Shown here in pieces: positions 61,406 through 64,000 of a stretch of 64,000 bases of DNA. The stretch is taken from assembly GCA_030408505.1 (NCBI GenBank), contig JAUHQI010000004.1, positions 1-64,000 on the forward strand. Direction: 5' to 3'. The DNA is from Candidatus Sacchlamyda saccharinae (lineage in GTDB: Bacteria; Chlamydiota; Chlamydiia; Chlamydiales; Rhabdochlamydiaceae). Made by a program: the position numbers and the translations under genes. Each line of letters starts with the position of its first letter. Position 1 is the stretch's first letter. The notes beneath the pieces are model-generated. The model was given only the letters and a program-made list of their open reading frames with translations, was not told where the DNA came from and made no database searches.

Positions 61406-62634
61406 TATTTTTGACTTTCGTTCTGGTCTTCTTGATCTTGGGATCGGCCCTTTTTTCCTCTTCAGAGACGGCCCTATTTTCACTTAGCTCGATGCAGGTG
61501 CAAGCTTTTCGCAAAAGCAAAAATCGTCCGCGCCAACTCGTAGCGAAATTGCTCGATTCTCCAAGGGATCTCCTCATCACCCTGATCATGGTCAATGTGA
61601 TCTTGAACATTTTGGTGCAGAACGTAGTCTCTAATATTTTTGGAAACATGTCGGGTTGGTGGCTGAATGTGGGAGTCCCTTTAGCTCTCACCCTTACTTT
61701 TGGCGAATTTATCCCCAAGTCGATTGGGATCGCCAACAATACCCGTTATAGCCCAAAAGTATCCAAGTTTTTGTGGGGAGTGAGCAAGGGTATCTACCCG
61801 CTTCGAGTGGTTTTGGTCCGGATGACCTCTGTGATTTCAAGGGTCATGTTTTTCTTCTTGAGAGAGGAGAAGGAGATCTCTACCGATGAGCTGCAGCATG
61901 CGCTTCGTGCATCCAAAGCACGCGGAGTTCTGGCCGAAGATGAGGCAGAACTGATGCGGGGCTACTTGCACCTGCAAGAATCCAGCGCCAAAGAGTTTTT
62001 ACGTCCCAGAGAGGAGGTTCTCTCCTTTGAAATGACAGAGCCCATGGACAGACTCATCCATCTCTTTGTTGATCAGGAGTGCACGCGTATCCCCGTGTGC
62101 GAAGGGGATATCGACAATATTGTGGGAATTGTGGCTAGCGGCCAGTTTTTTCTGCACCAGGAATCGTTAAAAGAAAATGCAGATCTGCGTCCCCTATTTC
62201 AAAAGCCCTTTTTTGTGCCAGAGACCTCCTCTGCCAAAGCCCTACTCGATCAGATGTATGAAAAGAGAGAGTCCCTAGCCATCGTTGTCGATGAATATGG
62301 TGCCTTTTCTGGTCTAATCACACTAGAAGATCTCGTGGAGGCAGTAGTCGGAGAGATCCAAGACCGGCGGGATGAAAAGGCAAGGTATACCCGGTCGGGC
62401 AAGGACGTAATCATTGCTAGTGGAAAGTTAGAAACAAAAGAATTGGAATACCTCTTTGACGTATCATTCAAATCGGAGAATCACATGGTCACCATTGGAG
62501 GGTGGCTCACGGAAACTCTCGGTGATATCCCCAAAAATGGCTATAAGCACCGGTACAAAAACCTCCTTTTCCATGTCCTCGCCTCCGATGAAAAGCGGGT
62601 GAGAAGAGTTTATGTGCGGAGATTGCCTAAATGA
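61402..62634 (+). CDS. CNNM/HlyC-CorC-like CBS-domain membrane protein 1
   Basis: 410 residues. An N-terminal DUF21 domain with several membrane helices is followed by two CBS domains (about 210-330, with FVDQECTRIPVCEGD) and a C-terminal transporter-associated domain. Proteins of this family (CorC, HlyC, TlyC) act on divalent cation efflux. It shares a size with, and is coupled to, the next gene. Confidence 0.88.
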   Translation: MIFLTFVLVFLILGSALFSSSETALFSLSSMQVQAFRKSKNRPRQLVAKLLDSPRDLLITLIMVNVILNILVQNVVSNIFGNMSGWWLNVGVPLALTLTFGEFIPKSIGIANNTRYSPKVSKFLWGVSKGIYPLRVVLVRMTSVISRVMFFFLREEKEISTDELQHALRASKARGVLAEDEAELMRGYLHLQESSAKEFLRPREEVLSFEMTEPMDRLIHLFVDQECTRIPVCEGDIDNIVGIVASGQFFLHQESLKENADLRPLFQKPFFVPETSSAKALLDQMYEKRESLAIVVDEYGAFSGLITLEDLVEAVVGEIQDRRDEKARYTRSGKDVIIASGKLETKELEYLFDVSFKSENHMVTIGGWLTETLGDIPKNGYKHRYKNLLFHVLASDEKRVRRVYVRRLPK

Positions 62635-63863
62635 GCGATCCAAAGTTTTATCTCCTCCTTACAATTGTATTTATCCTGACACAAGGGATCTTTGCCATGC
62701 TTGAGATGGCCTGTGTCTCATTTAATAAGGTCCGATTGCAATATTTTGTTGGGCAAAACAAGCTCAGGGCCAAATGGCTCCACTATCTGCTCGACCGCCC
62801 GACCCTCCTTTTTGGAGCCACTCTCATTGGTGTGAACGCATCTCTCCAGATAGGTTCAGAGTGCTCTCGTAGATTTTATGAGGCTGTGGGTCTTAATCCC
62901 GACTGGGCGCCCCTTTCTCAAATTCTGCTCGTCCTTATTTTTGCCGAGCTCGCGCCCATGTTTGCTGGACGCAGATATGCTGAGCACGCAGCCATGCTCG
63001 GCGTGCCGATCCTCTACTTTTTCTCCTTTCTCCTCCGCCCCCTCATTTGGTTTTTCGATCTCATCTGCCGGGGGATCAACGCACTCTTGCGCTGCCCAAT
63101 GAAGGAAGGGCTTTATCTGTCACGGGAAGATCTACAACATATGTTTGAGCAGCGCGAAGAAGAAAATAGTCCTGCCAAAGAGGTGAACACGGTCGTTGGG
63201 AATATTTTTTCCCTCAAAGGCAAAGTGGCCAGGGAGCTCATGGAGCCCCTGAATGAAGTACTCATGATCCCCTCCTTTTGTAGTGTGGAAGAGATGCGCA
63301 CTCTACTTAATTACAGCTATACACCCTTTTTACCGGTCTATGAGCGGGATCCAAGGCAGATTGTAGGGATAGTGTACCCTAGGGACTTTTTACGCGCTCC
63401 TGAAGAGGCAAAGGTACGTGATTATGCAAGGCCGGCTTGGTTCATCACAGAAAACAGCTCTATTCTGCAAATCCTCAAGCAATTTCGTCGCAATAACCAA
63501 AGTCTGGCCGTTGTCCTAAACGATGCCGGTTTCGCTATAGGTTTTCTTACCTTAGATGAGATCATCGATTCCATCTTTGGGAAAACAGATGATTGGGAGT
63601 CGTTTGAAGATATCGCGCCGAGAATGCATCACGTCATTGTCGACAAAACTTTCCCCGGAGATATGCACATTCTAGATTTCAATCGAAAGCATCACGTCCA
63701 CCTCGAACCGGGCGGGGCTAAAACACTAGAAGAGCTCATTGAAAAAACCCTAGGCCATCCTCCCGAGAAAGGGGAGTCGGTCCACATTGATCAGTTCGAG
63801 CTCACCGTCGACGATGCTCCACTTCTAGGCCCCAAAAAGATCGCCGTTAGAACTGTCTTCTAG
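62631..63863 (+). CDS. CNNM/HlyC-CorC-like CBS-domain membrane protein 2
   Basis: 410 residues with the same domain order as its upstream neighbour: DUF21 helices, CBS pair (about 205-320) and a C-terminal domain. The two differ widely in sequence, so the duplication is old. It overlaps the upstream stop by four bases. Likely a paralogue pair regulating the same ions. Confidence 0.88.
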   Translation: MSDPKFYLLLTIVFILTQGIFAMLEMACVSFNKVRLQYFVGQNKLRAKWLHYLLDRPTLLFGATLIGVNASLQIGSECSRRFYEAVGLNPDWAPLSQILLVLIFAELAPMFAGRRYAEHAAMLGVPILYFFSFLLRPLIWFFDLICRGINALLRCPMKEGLYLSREDLQHMFEQREEENSPAKEVNTVVGNIFSLKGKVARELMEPLNEVLMIPSFCSVEEMRTLLNYSYTPFLPVYERDPRQIVGIVYPRDFLRAPEEAKVRDYARPAWFITENSSILQILKQFRRNNQSLAVVLNDAGFAIGFLTLDEIIDSIFGKTDDWESFEDIAPRMHHVIVDKTFPGDMHILDFNRKHHVHLEPGGAKTLEELIEKTLGHPPEKGESVHIDQFELTVDDAPLLGPKKIAVRTVF

Positions 63864-64000
63864 TTTAATACGTCGTAGTCTAGAGTAACAGGAATCTCAA
63901 GGACCTCGTAATCTCTTTCAACTGTGAGGTGAATTTTGGAATGGGCAGGATAGCATTGGATCTCATTGATGAAGCAATAGGCCGAATCTATGGATATTCC
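63860..64000 (-). CDS. Partial protein, start beyond window (possible PDZ-type C-terminus)
   Basis: The minus-strand frame ending at a TAG (63860-63862) is open to the window edge (46 residues visible). The tail KIHLTVERDYEVLEIPVT resembles the last strands of PDZ domains of HtrA/RseP-type proteins, but this is weak. It overlaps the preceding stop codon by two bases (convergent). Confidence 0.5.
   Translation of the reverse strand, partial: GISIDSAYCFINEIQCYPAHSKIHLTVERDYEVLEIPVTLDYDVLN

Overview
The window reads as chromosomal DNA of a member of the phylum Chlamydiota that lies outside the classical Chlamydiaceae (a Waddlia-, Simkania- or Parachlamydia-like lineage; the genus cannot be fixed from the sequence alone). 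The grounds are gene order and envelope style. Several blocks match arrangements known from Chlamydia: groEL-groES-pepF; accA-msbA; recR-bamA-skp-lpxD next to fabH-fabD-fabG-acpP; pdhA-pdhB-pdhC; ssb-pepA; ruvB-dcd; and a tandem pair of CBS-domain TlyC-type proteins. The envelope genes include a cysteine-bearing MOMP-like porin and other cysteine-containing outer-membrane barrels. The polyamine transporter, a GT9 glycosyltransferase and large family-less proteins fit an environmental chlamydia better than a reduced Chlamydiaceae genome.

Layout. 1-8.5 kb is an accessory, surface-oriented region: the start of a collagen-like protein running off the left edge, an inverse-autotransporter barrel, two glycosyltransferases, a MOMP-like porin, an exported kinase-like protein, Hsp20 with a CIRCE-like operator, a YheT hydrolase and an AsmA-like protein. 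8.5-12.8 kb holds groEL-groES (terminator, promoter and a second CIRCE-like site) divergent from pepF-ptsH. 12.8-14.4 kb has two palindromic repeat elements around a BFN-domain gene and rpiA. 14.4-25 kb is housekeeping: tyrS, an HU gene, accA, msbA, a DnaQ-like exonuclease, a PLD nuclease, a tiny lipoprotein and the pyruvate dehydrogenase operon. 25-28.9 kb has a large unknown membrane protein and CorA. 28.9-37.3 kb carries outer-membrane biogenesis (lpxD, skp, bamA), a second copy of the dispersed repeat, recR, the type II fatty-acid synthesis operon with a strong terminator, and dodecin. 37.4-45.6 kb has potABCD, trxB, acpS and a PIN-TRAM protein. 45.7-50.6 kb is dominated by two large unknown proteins around lgt. 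50.7-55.6 kb runs ssb, pepA, an RluA-type synthase, a GT9 enzyme, Nudix and mazG. 55.6-64 kb includes a proline-rich microprotein, a NADAR-domain protein, an outer-membrane barrel, the SRP RNA, a SpoIID-like protein, ruvB, dcd, an FtsB/DivIC-like protein and the two TlyC-type proteins.

How the parts fit. Much of the window builds the envelope: acyl chains (fab genes, accA, acpS), lipid A acylation and export (lpxD, msbA), barrel insertion (skp, bamA), lipoprotein modification (lgt), porins, and septal functions (SpoIID-like and FtsB-like). Protein quality control is represented by GroESL, Hsp20 and peptidases, with two CIRCE-like operators suggesting that hsp20 shares HrcA control with groESL.

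The most notable observations are: a dispersed fold-back element whose two copies keep a terminal hairpin by compensatory changes; CIRCE-like sites at hsp20 and between groES and pepF; a NADAR protein followed by a microprotein with a strong ribosome-binding site; a collagen-like surface protein; a GT32-like protein lacking its DXD motif; an exported kinase-like protein; and a SpoIID-like protein with lysine where the family has its catalytic glutamate. I saw no CRISPR array, tRNA, rRNA, transposase or prophage.
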